From Balaenoptera acutorostrata (Eukaryota; Chordata; Mammalia; Artiodactyla; Balaenopteridae): 64,000 nt of DNA. Shown here in pieces: positions 1 to 12,462 of the stretch. Where the stretch lies: contig NC_080064.1 of the NCBI RefSeq assembly GCF_949987535.1, forward strand, positions 42,985,937 through 43,049,936. The letters are read 5' to 3'. The translations under genes were made by a program, and so were the position numbers. The notes under the pieces are model-generated. The model was not told where the DNA came from. It saw nothing but the letters and a program-made list of their open reading frames with translations, and ran no database searches. Every line of letters begins with the position of its first letter. Positions within the stretch are counted from its first letter, which is position 1.

Positions 1-620
1 GTTTTCGTCATTTCTATTTCATTTATTTCTTATCTGATCTTTATGATTTCTTTCCTTCTACTGACTTTGGGTTTTCTTAGTTCTTCTTTCTCTTGTTGCT
101 TTAGGTGTAAGTTTAGATTGTTTATTTGAGATTTTTCTTGTTTCTTGAGGTGAGATTGAATTGCTATAAACTTCCCTCTTGCAACTGCTTTTGTTGCATC
201 CCATAGGTTTTGGGTCATCATGTTTTCATTGTCATTTGTTTCTGTGTATTTTTTTATTTCCTCTTTGATTTCTTCAGTGATCTCTTGGTTATTTAGTAGT
301 GCACTGTTTAGCCTCCATGTGTTTGTGTTTTTACAGTTTGTTTCCTGTATTTGATTTTTAATCTCATAGTGTTATGGTCAGAAAAGATGCTTGATACAAT
401 TTTAATTTTCTTAAATTTTCCGAGGCTTGATTTGTGACCCAAGATGTGATGTATGCTAGAGAATGTGCCATGTGCACTTGAGAAGAAAGTGTATTCCGCC
501 ACTTTCAGATGGAACGTCCTATAAATATCAATGAAAATATCTGATCTGTTGTGTCATTTAAAGCTTGTATTTCCTTATTTATTTTCTGTCTGTACGATCT
601 GTCCATTGGTGTAAGTGTGT
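1..620 (-). mobile_element. L1 ORF2 fragment, minus strand, cut by window edge
   Basis: Read on the minus strand this matches the endonuclease and linker part of L1 ORF2. It contains decayed equivalents of the segments seen intact in the L1 at 41.4-42.1 kb, including the [21 protein letters not shown] stretch around 380-500. It is close in sequence to the minus-strand L1 at 21.2-21.8 kb. Frameshifts and stops make it non-coding. Similarity stops near 615-620, where a different, older L1-like sequence begins. The rest of ORF2 would lie to the left of the window. Confidence 0.85.
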
Positions 621-1690
621 GTTAGAATTCTGGATCCTTTCTCATGCAAATTGCATAGCTCCATTTCTTTGGGTTGGTTACTAGAAATTATTGCATTCTT
701 TGATGGTGTCACGTTTTCTTCATTTTTTCTTGTTCCTGGAAGTTTTGTGTTGCTGTCTTAACATTTGAAGAAACAATTGCCTCTTCTAGTCTTAACTGAC
801 TGGCCTCAAGAGATAAATACCTTCTGTCTGACCTATTAGGGATTCTGAGGCTTTCTCAGTCCTTCTCTGTGTTCCACACTTCTTTTTCCCTTCTAGTGGG
901 GAATTCTTAAGTCTGTGTGTCTTTTCTTAATCCTGTAAAGTCAGGTCGGGTACTGACAACTTTCCATTTTCCTTCCTTAGGGCAATGTTGAATGCTTGTT
1001 TGTGTGCTTTCTTTCAATCCTACAGAGTCAGGCCAGCATTCTGCATGTGCTCACTAGCCATCTGCAAAGACCTGCTCTCACTTCTGAAGGCATGCACAGG
1101 GAACCGACTTTGGGGTGTCAGGGTGTGGATGTGGCCTGCAGAGTGTTTGGGCTGTCCATGGGCCAGCTGTTGTATCCTCAGAAATGGCATCACCAGTGGC
1201 TTGTGCGTGGGCTTCCTGATGGAGTTCATGAAGTGGTTAGTAGGATCTGTGTCCCTTTGTTTTGTTGTATTCTGAGTCCTGGGTGCCATTCTTTCAGCCC
1301 CTCTCTGACCCTCTGTTGTACAGTTCATGACAGTATTCAAGGGAGAAATGGGCCTTTTGGCAGCATCCTGAACAATTAGGGAAATCTGGGTGCTTACTCA
1401 CATACACTCACTTTTTCCCATGGGAGAAATCATGGACCAAGAAGATCTCTTGGCACTGAACTGTGCTGCCTTGGGGGTAAAGTAAAACTGTTCCTTTTAC
1501 CTTCTTCAATGCATCCAATCTCAGATTTTTTTTTTCCCTCCAACGACGTGCTGGAACTTCTCAACTGGACTTCCAGACTTCCATAAAGGCATTCTCATCC
1601 ATGGGTGGTTGTCAAAATTGGTGTTCTTTGAGGGGAAGATGGTAGAAAACTCTTATTTCACCATTTTGTTGGCATCACCCCCCAGTCAAT
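621..1690 (-). mobile_element. Probable 5-prime region of an older L1, minus strand
   Basis: On the minus strand this block opens near 1660-1690 with a head containing AACAAAATGGTGAAATAAGA, which resembles the start of old mammalian L1 5-prime regions. It then runs through GC-richer sequence. It sits directly upstream, in element orientation, of the ORF2 fragment at 1-620, with no recognisable ORF1 between them. Several overlapping ORFs of 96-127 codons on both strands at 985-1379 look incidental. The assignment rests on remembered repeat phrases, so the subfamily is not named. Confidence 0.4.
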
Positions 1691-1795
1691 AAAGTCTTTT
1701 ATTTTAACTTCAACGTAGGAAGGTAATCAGAATGTAATCTAATCTTATAATCAGTTAAAAGAAGATGAGTAAAACTATATTTAATAAGATGAAAG

Positions 1796-2059
1796 CGGGC
1801 TTCCCTGGTGGCGCAGTGGTTGAGAATCTGCCTGCCAATGCAGGGGACACAGGTTCGAGCCCTGGTCTGGGAAGATCCCACATGCCACGGAGCAACTGGG
1901 CCCGTGAGCCACAATTACTGAGCCTGTGCGTCTGGAGCCTGTGCTCCGCAACAAGAGAGGCCACGATGGTGAGAGGCCCGCACACCGTGATGAAGAGTGG
2001 TCCCCACTTGCCGCAACTAGAGAAAGCCCTCGCACAGAAACAAAGACTCAACACAGTCA

Positions 2060-2090
<31 letters not shown>

Positions 2091-2116
2091 AAGAGCGTGA
2101 ATTTCTTAAAAAAAAA
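1796..2116 (+). mobile_element. CHR-type tRNA-derived SINE with extended tail
   Basis: The tRNA-like head has an A-box region (GGTGGCGCAGTGG) and a B-box (GGTTCGAGCCC), followed by the CHR body and an (AAAT)n tail near 2066-2090. The flanking TSD AAGATGAAAG occurs at 1786-1795 and 2117-2126. Between the (AAAT)n tail and the right TSD is a short non-tail sequence ending in TTTCTT, then a run of A. The insertion therefore includes a 3-prime extension. The 80-100 codon ORFs across it are repeat artefacts. Confidence 0.93.
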
Positions 2117-2751
2117 AAGATGAAAGTCATTCACAATTATACGTAGTGTAAGCTGTGAGAGTCATGATTAAATTTATGAAATAGCAGTTTTGTGATGTAG
2201 TACAAGAAGTAGGAAACTTCTTAAACCATTTAATTATCTTTAGCAGTTTTTAGCTGATGATCTGTGGACATTATTGGTCATTATTTTTAACCCACCCAGA
2301 TCTGGGCAGGACAACTAAGAATTTTAGTGGAATTTATAACTAAAGTACAAAAAACCAGAAAACTGGGAGATTTAACATTTTGACTGAATTTTAAGTCCTT
2401 CAAATTAACACAATTTTAAAAATTTAGTGTTACTAAGAATTTTTGCTATCTATAATTTCTATCTTTTTTCAGACAAGGTAGATATCTATTTTTTTCTAAT
2501 ATTGGCTTCAGTTTATAATGTTTAAGAAACAGCATTTAATTTTTATATCTGGAAAACTTCAAAAATGAAAGAGGTTAATAAGGTGACAAAAACTAACAGT
2601 CAGAATGTAATGAGTGAGGCTGGGGGCTTTGGAGTATAGATCAAAGTCAATGAAAAAAATTATCTATGCCTAAAAAACTGGTGAAAGGAGGGGAAAAAAA
2701 GAAGTATGTGCGGCAAGCAGAAGCTTTTTCTTGTTTTCTCTAAAACTATTT

Positions 2752-3271
2752 ATTTTTAAAATTAATTTTTATTGGAGTATAGTTGCTTTACAATTTTGTT
2801 TAGTTTCTGCTGTACAGCAAAGTGAATCAGTTATACATATACATATATCCCCCTTTTTTTAGATGTCCTTCCCATTTAGGTCACCACAGAGCACTGAACA
2901 GAGTTCCCTGTGCTATATAGTAGGTTCTCATTAGTTATCTATTTTATACATAATAGTGTATATATGTAAATCCCAGTATCCCAATTCATTCCACCACCCT
3001 GCCCCCCTTGGTGTCCATAAGTTTGTTCTCTACACCTGTGTCTCTATTTCTGCTTTGCAAATAAGTTCATCTGTACCATTTTTCTAGATTCCACATATAA
3101 GCAACATTATATGATATTTGTTTTTCTCTTTCTGACTTACTTCACTCTGTATGACAGTCTCTAGGTCTATCCACGTCTCTGCAAATGGCACTATTGGCTC
3201 CTTTTTTATGGCTAATATTCCATTGTATATATGTACCACATCTTCTTTATCCATTCCTCTGTTGATGGACA
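2752..3271 (-). mobile_element. 5-prime-truncated L1 3-prime end
   Basis: On the minus strand this holds the last part of L1 ORF2 (around 3084-3272) followed by the 3-prime UTR and an A-rich end at about 2752-2775. The TSD TAAAACTATTT lies at 2741-2751 and 3272-3282. It is a standard target-primed, 5-prime-truncated insertion. Confidence 0.88.
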
Positions 3272-4295
3272 TAAAACTATTTTATGATGAAAACTTAGTC
3301 TGGTTGTAGACACTTACAACTCTGAGTAGGAAGTAAACCACAACTTGCTGTCAATCTTTGATTTACTTTACATCTAGATAAGGTAGAATGGCACTGGAAT
3401 ATTATTAATAGGAACGCTAAAAAGATAATGGCTAAAGTCTCTTCCCTTTCAAGTTGTAATTATTTTAGAGATCTTTTTTTGGGGATGAGATGAAGAACAT
3501 CAACAAAGCAAAGTGAAATACATTAGGTGAGTGTGTGACCAACCCTGTTTAGTATTTCCCAGACTGTTTTTGTTATTCTACACCTAGATTTACTTCTAGT
3601 ACAAGTAATAGTATACTTGTGAAAATAGCATATTTAAAAAGTAACTTCAGCTCTAGCAGCCCAGCTCATTAGCTATTACATCTCCTGATGGGGATCACAG
3701 GATAACCGGGGAAAAAAATAAGATCAAGTATTATAACTATGCTGGTGGTTCAATTTATTAAATTGTTTAATTTAACATTTCCTGGCTTGACATATGCAAT
3801 GTTTCAAGTTTTCTTGCATATAGGTCAATTTCTGCATAATGTCCATACAGTCATCTCTCAATACCAAAAGATTTTGTTCCAGTGCAAAGGATGGTAGGAA
3901 GTTTTTCTTCATTTGTGCTTACTTTTATGTTAGATTTCAGTTAGTCCTTCTACCTTGTTGCCTTGCTTATCCAACATGGTTATTTCTTTGTAACAATTTC
4001 TTCAAAAGATAGTTTAAATTGTTTGAAAGATTTTTCTTTGTTTATTAATATTGCCATTTAAAAAATCAACCTTAAGAATATAATTTTTTGATAATAAAAG
4101 ATCAAATGGTAAAGTTCCAGGTTCAGCATTATTAGGTTAATACATGCATCACTGGAACTGTGCTAAAATAAAACGGTAGTTGCTGGGGTAACATACAGTC
4201 ACTTTTGCTGATTTGTGGCAGCTCCCAAGTAACAGGACATAGTTGTCTATGATAGAGCTATAGACCCTATTGACAACTATTACTGACACTTGTTT

Positions 4296-4417
4296 GTTTG
4301 TTTGGCCACGCCATGCAGCCGGCTTGTGGGATCTTAGTTCCCTGACCAGGGGTTGAACCCGGGCCCAGCAGTGAAAGCGCTAAGTCCTAACCACTGGATC
4401 GCCAGGGAATTCCCTAT
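4296..4417 (-). mobile_element. Short tRNA-derived SINE (about 120 bp type)
   Basis: On the minus strand this starts with GGGAATTCCCTGGCGATCC and includes a B-box-like stretch around GGTTGAACCCGGG (plus-strand reading). It is the short cetartiodactyl SINE type and lacks the longer CHR body. The TSD TGACACTTGTTT lies at 4284-4295 and 4418-4429, so both ends are defined. It is older than the CHR copies nearby, judging by its changes. Confidence 0.85.
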
Positions 4418-5461
4418 TGACACTTGTTTTATCCATATTACCTTGAATGAGGTATGTGAGGCCAGATTCAGATCAAAAGAGAGAAACCAGAAAGACTTTT
4501 ACAGTTTATTATACTCACAGCTCCCTAGAAAGAAGCAGTATGCCACACAGGCCCACTCAGGGGAAGTACCAGGGTAGATCACAAGGCAGAGGGAGAGTCG
4601 GGGACAGTAGGCAAATGCCTCTGTTTTGATTTCTGTGAGAAGGAATAGGGTGAGGCAGGGTAAGGAGGCTTAAGGTGGACTGGTTTGAATAATTTCATAG
4701 GCTTTGGAACATAGGGGCTGTTCTTGGTTGTCTGTTACCTGGCCCTGGAGCAGTTAGGGTGAGTGTACAGTGATTTGAAGTGTGAGAGCTCTGTAAGGGA
4801 GGTTGTTGGGGGTATGAATTTAATTGGCTCCTCAAGAAAGGGAACTGACCAACCTCTAGCCAGGGCCTCAGAACTGAGTTAAAATAGTCTTTATAAAAAC
4901 TATATTACAACAGTGACTATAAGGAAATCTTTCACATATGTACTTTCATGAATGGAATTATATAAAACATATTTAATATAAACAGTTATATCTATAAGGT
5001 TGCTTGCAATAAGGTTTGCTGATTGTATTGACCTGATTCTCTAAGGCTTGGAAGTTTCTGTTGTAGAAAAGATTAGTCTACTTTATTTTTTCCTTCTTAT
5101 TCTTTTGCAGTTTTGAGGAGGTTAAATTAATTTATAGTCATATATTTGATCATTTCATAATGTATAATGAGCTTAACATATATGCTTATTTTATTTCAGA
5201 GTTTCTTATCAGGATTAGAAAGGAATGGGGAAAAAAAGTAGTAGTACTTTCAATGATAAAATTTCATGGAATTGTGAAAGTGGAGTTTAGTCAGTTCAGT
5301 AACAGTTTAGAATAGAAACTTCAGGAAAGTAAACAGTCACATTTTAGATGGCAATCAGAGCACCAATGTTAAAGTGTCAGCTTAGGATAGCAGAGATTTA
5401 TAAACTTGAAAATGCCAAACACTAGCAGCCATTCGAGAGATCTTAAAAGTAAGAATGCCCT

Positions 5462-6162
5462 GGTTAAGAAAATGAAAACTCAATTCAAAAAATATATGTA
5501 CCCCTATATTCATTGCAGCATTATTTATAATAGCCAAGATATGGAAGCAACCTAAGAGCCCATTAATAAATGAATGGATAAGATGTGGTGTGTGTGTGTG
5601 TGTATATATATCTATATGTGTATATATCTATATATATCTATATATCTATATATATATATATAAAGTGGACTATATATATATAAAGTGGAATATTGGTCAA
5701 CCATAAAAAAAGAGTGAAATCTTGTCATTTGCAACAACATGGATGGATCTAGAGGGTATTATGCTAAGTGATATATATAAGTCAGATAGAAAGACAAATA
5801 CCATATGATTTCACTTATATGTGGAATCTAAAAAAGAAATGAACACACAAAACAAGATAGAAACAGACTTATAAATACAGAGAACAAATTGGTAGTCCCC
5901 AGAGGGGAGTGGGGAGAGGTGGTTGGGTGAAATAGGTGAAGGGGATTAAGAGGTACAAACTTCTAGTTATAAAATAAGTCACAGAGATGTAATGTACAGC
6001 ATAGGGAATATAGTCAATAATATTGCAATAACTTTGTATGGTGACAGATGGGTACTAGAGTTATTGTGGTGATAAATTCATACCGTATAAATGTTGAATC
6101 ACTCTGTTGTATACCTGAGACTAACATGATATTCTATGTCAACTATACTTCAATTAAAGAAA
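5462..6162 (+). mobile_element. Older L1 3-prime fragment, plus strand
   Basis: Contains the end of ORF2, including the CAAYATGGATGGA region near 5735, and a long 3-prime UTR ending CAATTAAAG. The TSD AAGAATGCCCT lies at 5451-5461 and 6163-6173. A TG/TA microsatellite has expanded inside it. Confidence 0.85.
5587..5700 (+). repeat. (TG)n/(TA)n compound microsatellite with short duplication
   Basis: A TG run is followed by TATATC/TATA units. The segment TATATATATAAAGTGGA occurs twice, consistent with slippage. It lies inside the L1 fragment at the position where the ORF2 C-terminal coding sequence would continue. Confidence 0.85.
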
Positions 6163-7699
6163 AAGAATGCCCTAGTGACTCTTCTAGGCTGGCTAAGCAC
6201 TTATCTTATACTCGTGGTTTTGTTCTCTGTGCCCAGACAGCAGCTGTAATTGCGCCCCTGGTTAGAATTTGGCAACTTTAGAGTACCCCTCTTGATTCAT
6301 AAGCATTTGAGTCCCTCTTTCTTTTATACTTACTCTTATCTTATGCATCCATTAAGTTCTGACTTAAGTCCCACCTTCTCTTCAGTTATTTGTTATAATA
6401 AGCATTTATGATGTGTTAGCCACGCATAATTTACTCTCCTGGCATTCTATCCCTATCTCTGATATTGGAATCTCAGGGCTCTGGGATGGGTTTCCAATTA
6501 ATCCCACTATCATGACTTTGTCTTTGTTCTCTTGAGACCATTTTCCTTATTACAGGTTCTCCTTGGAAAGCAGCAACATCTATAACTAGAAGGAAATAGA
6601 TTACAGAAATGAAAAAGCACTAACCTCCAACTTTTCTTATATGTTCTATTATAGATTATCAGTACCTATTTATGAGATTGAGTTGTAAAGCATCCTATAA
6701 AAACTAAGAATCTTTGCTATTTTTTTAATAAATTATGCTGTTTTATTTCATTGATTTTGTATTACTCATTAGAAACAAATAAATTTTTGTCCCAAATAAA
6801 TATAAAAAATATATTAAATAACTTATTTTACCTTTTTCAGTTGTGATTTTTAGTTTTTCTGAATAGCTAATAAATGTATCATGGGATAGAAGTCAAAATA
6901 TATAAAAGGATAGGGCACAATTAGAGAATTTAAATCTCATGATAAATTTTTGTTTTCCCCTCAAAATTCAACTGAAGATTTTCCAGAATAATGTATTACC
7001 ATTTATTTGTAGTAGTGTCATTATTATTTGTACTTATGTAATTGCATATCTCTCAGATGCTTGTTTAAATTTGACACTGAGCACTAACATAATACTTTGT
7101 GAAGTTGGTAACTTAGTGAAAATAATGAAGCATTATAATATTTTATTTCTGTGCTAAATGTCGTAAAACCTGTTTCTCAAAAACTGTAAAAGCTTTTCTC
7201 AAAAGCTATTAAATAAAATAATGCCCACCAGAGGATGCTGCAATTGCATGAAGAAGAGAAAACAATGGCCTCAATGATATTACACCTATCTAATTCACAT
7301 CAGGGAAATGAAAACTTAAGTACTTATCCTAGCTGGTGATACATGTTTATCTTTTGGCTTATGATCCACTCATCTTTTGGAAGAAAGGTTACAGTGAAGA
7401 GAACCTAGGAAAATGCAGAGGAAACTTAAGAGATAAAAATAGAAGACTACCTTAGTGAAAGTCAACAGACTGTTCTGTTGTTCGTATAAAGAGCTTAAAT
7501 AACATAATTGCTTGTGTTATTTTGATGCTCTAATGATACAATGTTCAACATCTTCTACTTCTAAATCCTTAAACGAGACTCCTTAGCATTGTTTAAAAAA
7601 AATTGCCCCTAAAGATTGAACTGGTGATATAGGCAGTATCCCTTTCAAATTGACAATTCAGATCTTTTCATGGATGGTAGTATGAAAATACACATTATC

Positions 7700-7925
7700 T
7701 TGAGGTATCCTTTCCAACTTCCACCAGGTTCTCAGGTGATTTCTTCAAGACCTTAATTACTCTCTGAAAGTATAGTATTTGCTTATGTGTTTATTATTTG
7801 TCCTCTTCTACTAAAATATGAGTCCCAGGACCCTCATCTTGTTCATCATAGTATCATTGGCTTCAAAATGGTGTCTGGCACATGGTAGGTGCTCAGTAAA
7901 TAATTATGGAATTAATGAATTCCAT
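7700..7925 (+). mobile_element. L2 LINE 3-prime end
   Basis: The segment around 7860-7920 (GTGTCTGGCACATGGTAGGTG followed by CTCAGTAAATAATT) is the characteristic L2 3-prime terminus. The sequence upstream, with the ATGAGTCCCAGGACCCTCATC part, fits the same family. Heavily diverged; mammal-wide age. Confidence 0.75.
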
Positions 7926-9091
7926 TCCCATTGTGTAGCAATTCTTCAAATGATAATATGAACCATTCATAGTTCAATCTCTATTGTGTACTATGCTGCA
8001 AGCAAAATTTAAGGATAAATTTTAAAGTGCCCAGGGACAAAAAAGTGAATAGTATGGGGCCCTTTTCTTTGAAGTACTAACAAAGTTCCAACAAATTTAA
8101 GAAATGTATAACTTTCTTACTTTCAGAAAGGATTTAAAGTAGCTTTCAGTGAAAGTTATATAGTAGAACTGATTAAGATATAAAAGTTAAAAATGGAAGG
8201 AGAAATAGAAGAGTCATAATTTTAAAATTTTAGTTAACATAATTCCCATAATCAAGCATAAATTTTAGTTTGAACTTTCTTGTATTCAAGGCAAGGAAAC
8301 ACTGGGTATATAGTTCTTATATCTGACAAATGAACACATTGTCAGTTGGTCTAAAAAGGCTGTTTCTTGATATTGAATTCTAAAAGAAGTAAAGAGAAGA
8401 AGAAAAGAAGAAAAGAGAGAGGACCCAAATAAACAAAATAAGAAATGAAAGAGGAGAAATAACAACTAATACCACAGCAATACAAGAAATCATAAGAGAG
8501 TACTATGAACAGTTATATGCCAACAAATTGGGCAACCTAGAAAAAATGGACAAATTTCTAGAAACATACAGCCTGCCAAAATTGAGTCAAGAAGAAACAC
8601 TAGAAGTGAAATAGAATCTGTAAAAAACCCCAAAAACTCCCTGAAAGCAAAGTCCAGGACTGGATGGCTTCACTGGGGAATTCTACCAAACATAAAAAGA
8701 ATTTATACCTGACCTTCTCAAACTATTCCAAAAGATTGAAGAGGAGGGAACACTCCCAAATTCATTCTATGAAGCCACAACCACCCTGATAACAAAACCA
8801 GACAAAGACACTACAAAATAGGAAATTATAAGCCAATATCTCTGATGAATATGATGCAAAAGTTTTCAAAAAAATGTTAGCAAACTGAATCCAATGATAC
8901 ACAAAAAGGATCATACACCATGATCAAGTTGGATTCATTCCAGGGTCTCAAGGATGGTTCAACATAACACAAATCAATCAGTATGATACACCACATTAAC
9001 AAAAGGAAAGACAAAAACCACTAGATCATCTCAATAGACAAAAAACATGTGACAAAATTCAACATCCATTCATGATAAAAACTCTTACCAA

Positions 9092-9456
9092 GGGACTTCC
9101 CTGGTGGCACAGTTGTTAAGAATTCACCTGCCAATGCAGGGGACACCAGGTTCGATCCCTGGTCCAGGAAGATCCCACGTGCCACAGAGCAACTAAGCCC
9201 ATGTGCCACAACTACTGAGCCCACGTGCCACAACTACTGAAGCCTGTGTGCCTAGAGCCTGTGCTCCGCAACAAGAGAAGCCACTGCAATGAGAAGCCCA
9301 TGCACCACAACAAATATTAGCCCCCACTCGCGGCAATTAGAGAAAGCCTGCACGCAACAATGAAGACTCAACGCAGCCAAATAAATAAATAAATAAAAAA
9401 TAAAAACCCTCCCTCCAAAAGCCATCAGGTAGTTTGGGTCTTTACAAAAAACAAAC
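9092..9456 (+). mobile_element. CHR SINE with about 50 bp 3-prime extension
   Basis: The SINE head has A and B boxes (the latter GGTTCGATCCC), and the body ends in an (AAAT)n tail near 9380-9405. The TSD AAAAACTCTTACCAA lies at 9077-9091 and 9457-9471. The unique sequence after the tail (about 9407-9442, ending in GGGTCTTTA) and an A-rich end lie inside the TSDs, so they were copied with the SINE. This is a 3-prime transduction by a pol III transcript. Confidence 0.92.
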
Positions 9457-9906
9457 AAAAACTCTTACCAAAGTGGGTATAAGGGAACATATCTCAACAC
9501 ATTAAAAGCCATTTATGACAAACCCACAGGCAACATAATACTCAACAACAAAAAGCTGAAAGCCTTTCCTTTAAAATCAGGAACAAGACAAGGATGCCCA
9601 CTCTTATGAATCCTATTCAACATAGTATTGGAAGTCCTAGCCACAGCAATCAGACAAGAAAAAGAAATAAGAGGTATCCAAACTGGAAGGGAAGAGGTAA
9701 AACTGTCACTCTTTGCAGATGACATGATACTCTATAGAGAGAACCTTAAATTCTCCCCACAAAAACTATTACAACTAATAAATTAATTGAGCAAGGTAGC
9801 AGGCTACAATAATAATATACAGAAATCTGTGGCATTTCTTTACGCTAACAATGAAATATCAGAAGGAGAAAGCAAAAAAACCAATCCCACTTAAAATTGC
9901 ATCAAA

Positions 9907-10242
9907 GGGCTTCCCTGGTAGTGCAGTGGTTAAGAGTCCACCTGCCAATGCAGGGGACACGGGTTCGAGCCCTGGTCTGGGAAGATCCCACATGCCACGG
10001 AGCAACAAAGCCCATGAGCCATAACTACTGAGCCTGCGATCTAGAGCCAGCAAGCCATAACTACTGAAGCCCATGTACCACAACTAATGAAGCCTGCACA
10101 CCTAGAGCCTGTGCTCCACAACAAGAGAAGCCGCCACAATAAGAAGCCCTCGCACCGCAACGAAGAGTAGTCCCTGCTCACTGCAACTAGAGAAATCCCG
10201 CACACAGCAACAGAAGACCCAATGCAGCCAAAAAAAAAAAAA
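9907..10242 (+). mobile_element. CHR SINE, long variant
   Basis: Typical head and B-box (GGTTCGAGCCC), with a body containing repeated CCATAACTACTGA-like units, as also seen at 36156. The short poly(A) tail is followed by the TSD TGCATCAAA (9898-9906 and 10243-10251). It is inserted in the decayed L1 ORF2. Confidence 0.92.
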
Positions 10243-11236
10243 TGCATCAAAAAAATAAAATAAAATACCTAGGAAGAAAGTTAATCAAGGAGGTGAAAGA
10301 TCTATATGCTGTAAAGTATAAAAACATGATAAGGAAATTGAAGGTGCTTCAAAGAAATAGAAAGATATCCCATGCTTATGGATTGGAAAATCAACGTTGT
10401 TAAAATGGCCAGACTTCCCAAAGCAATCTACAGATTTAACATGATCTCTATCAAAATACCTATGACATTTTTTCACAGAACTAGAACAAATAATCCTAAA
10501 ATTTATATGGAACCACAAAAGACCCAGAATTGCCAAAGCAATCCTGGGGGAAAAAGAACAAAGCTGGAGGCATAACCCTTCCACACTTAATACTACAAAG
10601 CTGCATATTCAAAACAGCTTGTTATTGACACAAAAACAGACATACAGCTCAATGGAACAGAATAGAAAGCCCCAAAATAAACCCACACACCTAAGGTCAA
10701 TCAATCTATGACAAAGGAGGCAAAAATATACAATGGAGAAAAGACAGTCTCTTCAGCAAGTGGTGTTGGGAAAGCTGGACAGCCACATGTAAATCAATGA
10801 AGTTAGAACACTCCCTCACACCATACACAAAAATAAACTCAAAGTGGTTTAAAGACTTAAATATAAGACATGACACCATTAAACTTCTAGAAGAGAACAT
10901 GGGCAAAACATTCTCTGACACAAACCATAGCAATATTTTCTTACATCAGTGTCCCAAGGCAAAAGAAATAAAAACAAAAATAAACAAATGGGACCCAATG
11001 AAACTTAAAAGCCTTTGCACAGCAAAGGAAACTATCAACAAAACAAAGACAACCTATGGAATGGGAAAAAATCATTTGCAAATGATGTGACAGACAGGGG
11101 GTTAATATCCAAATTATGCAAACAGCTCATTCAACTCAATAAACAAACTATCCAAGTAAAAAACGAGTGGAAGACCTAAATAGACATCTCTCCAAAGAAG
11201 ACATACAGATGGCCAACGGCACATGAAAAAAATGCT

Positions 11237-11379
11237 TGGGATGGGGAGGGTGGGAGGGAGGGAGATGCAAGAGGAAAGAGAAATGGGAACATATTGTATA
11301 TGTATAACTGATTCACTTTGTTATAAAGCAGAAGCTAACACACTATTGTAAGGCAATTATAGTTCAATAAAGATGTTTA
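11237..11379 (+). mobile_element. Very short (about 143 bp) young L1 3-prime UTR insertion
   Basis: The segment matches the last 150 bases of the lineage A L1 at about 45028-45175. It shares the GGGTGGGAGGGAGGGAGATG stretch and the AATAAAGATGTTT end. It interrupts the older L1 with the TSD AAAAAATGCT on both sides (near 11227-11236 and 11381-11390). The interrupted older sequence resumes directly with CAACATCACTAAT. Confidence 0.9.
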
Positions 11380-12462
11380 AAAAAAATGCTCAACATCACT
11401 AATTATTAGAGAGATGAAAATCAAAGCCACAATGAGGTATCACTTCCCATCTGTCAGAATGGCTATCATCAAAAATCTACAAATGATAGAAGCTGGAGAG
11501 GGTATGGATAAAAGGGAACCCTCCTATACTGTTGATGGGAATGTAGATTGGTGCAACCACTGTGGAAAACAGTATAGAGTTTCCTTAAAAAACTAAAGTA
11601 GATCCAGCAATCTCACTCCTGGGCAGAGTGAAAAGATGAAAACTCTAGTTCGAAAAGATACATGCATCCGAATGCTCATAGCAGCACTATACACGATAGC
11701 CAAGACATGGAAACAACCCAAGTGCCCATCAGCAGATGATTGGTTTAAGTAGAAATGGTATATATATACACAATGGAATATTACTCAGCCATAAAAAAGA
11801 ATATTGCCACTTGCAATAACATGGATGGACCTAGAGAATATCATACTGAAGTGAAGTAAGTCCGAAAATATGTTTTTAATTTTATTAGCTAATTTAATCT
11901 TTCCAACCTTCCCCCCAACCCCACCCAAGGTAGACATCAAGAGGCGGAATCAGAATTTAGCTCAGAATTTCTGCTTTGAAATCTGGTACTTTTCCCCCTA
12001 GGGCTAGCCCATCTTCAAAAACAGATGAGTCCCAAGAGTATCTACAATGATGACTACACTTTCTTTATTTAAGTATCAAGGGGTTTTTATTTGTATTTTT
12101 TGTTTGCTTGTTGCTATTGTTTTGTTATTGAACATGGAATAGATTGTTTTGGGCAGAACTCTTTTCTGAATTGTTGTTATAATTGGCATCAGTCATTAAA
12201 GACTTGCTTATAATTTCTGCCCATCTGATTTTTAATATTATGTCCAGATAAACCTTCAGGATGAGCTAACTGTAAAACTTACCCACCCAATGCAAAAGTT
12301 ACAGATCTAATGAATAAAATTAGTTAGTATTATCCATTGGAAAGTGGAAAGCATTTTCCCTAAGTAGAAATATTGATTTTGGCATATTTGATATTAAACT
12401 GTTCTTCCTGGTTTGTGATGGTAAGGCTAGGGCATTAGCTTTAAGTCATGTACTGGCCTTTT

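Larger units (their letters stand above)
8395..11868 (+). mobile_element. Decayed L1 ORF2 and 3-prime end, plus strand, with nested insertions
   Basis: The sequence follows L1 ORF2 from the end of the endonuclease-RT linker (GAGAGAGGACCCAAATAAAC near 8416), through the reverse transcriptase core (a [14 protein letters not shown] segment near 9705-9735) and the C-terminal domain, to about 11868. Many stops and frameshifts break it. Two CHR SINEs and one very short younger L1 interrupt it, each with its own TSD. The remaining ORFs of 60-100 codons are fragments of ORF2 or its antisense. Confidence 0.88.

Noticed and set aside
985..1379. Overlapping ORFs of 96-127 codons on both strands
   Set aside because: They lie in an old L1-like 5-prime region, overlap each other in different frames and show no domain; a chance result of GC-richer sequence.
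1810..1870. tRNA-like A and B boxes in the SINEs
   Set aside because: They are pol III promoter remnants of tRNA-derived SINEs; no cloverleaf with intact acceptor and anticodon stems, so not tRNA genes.
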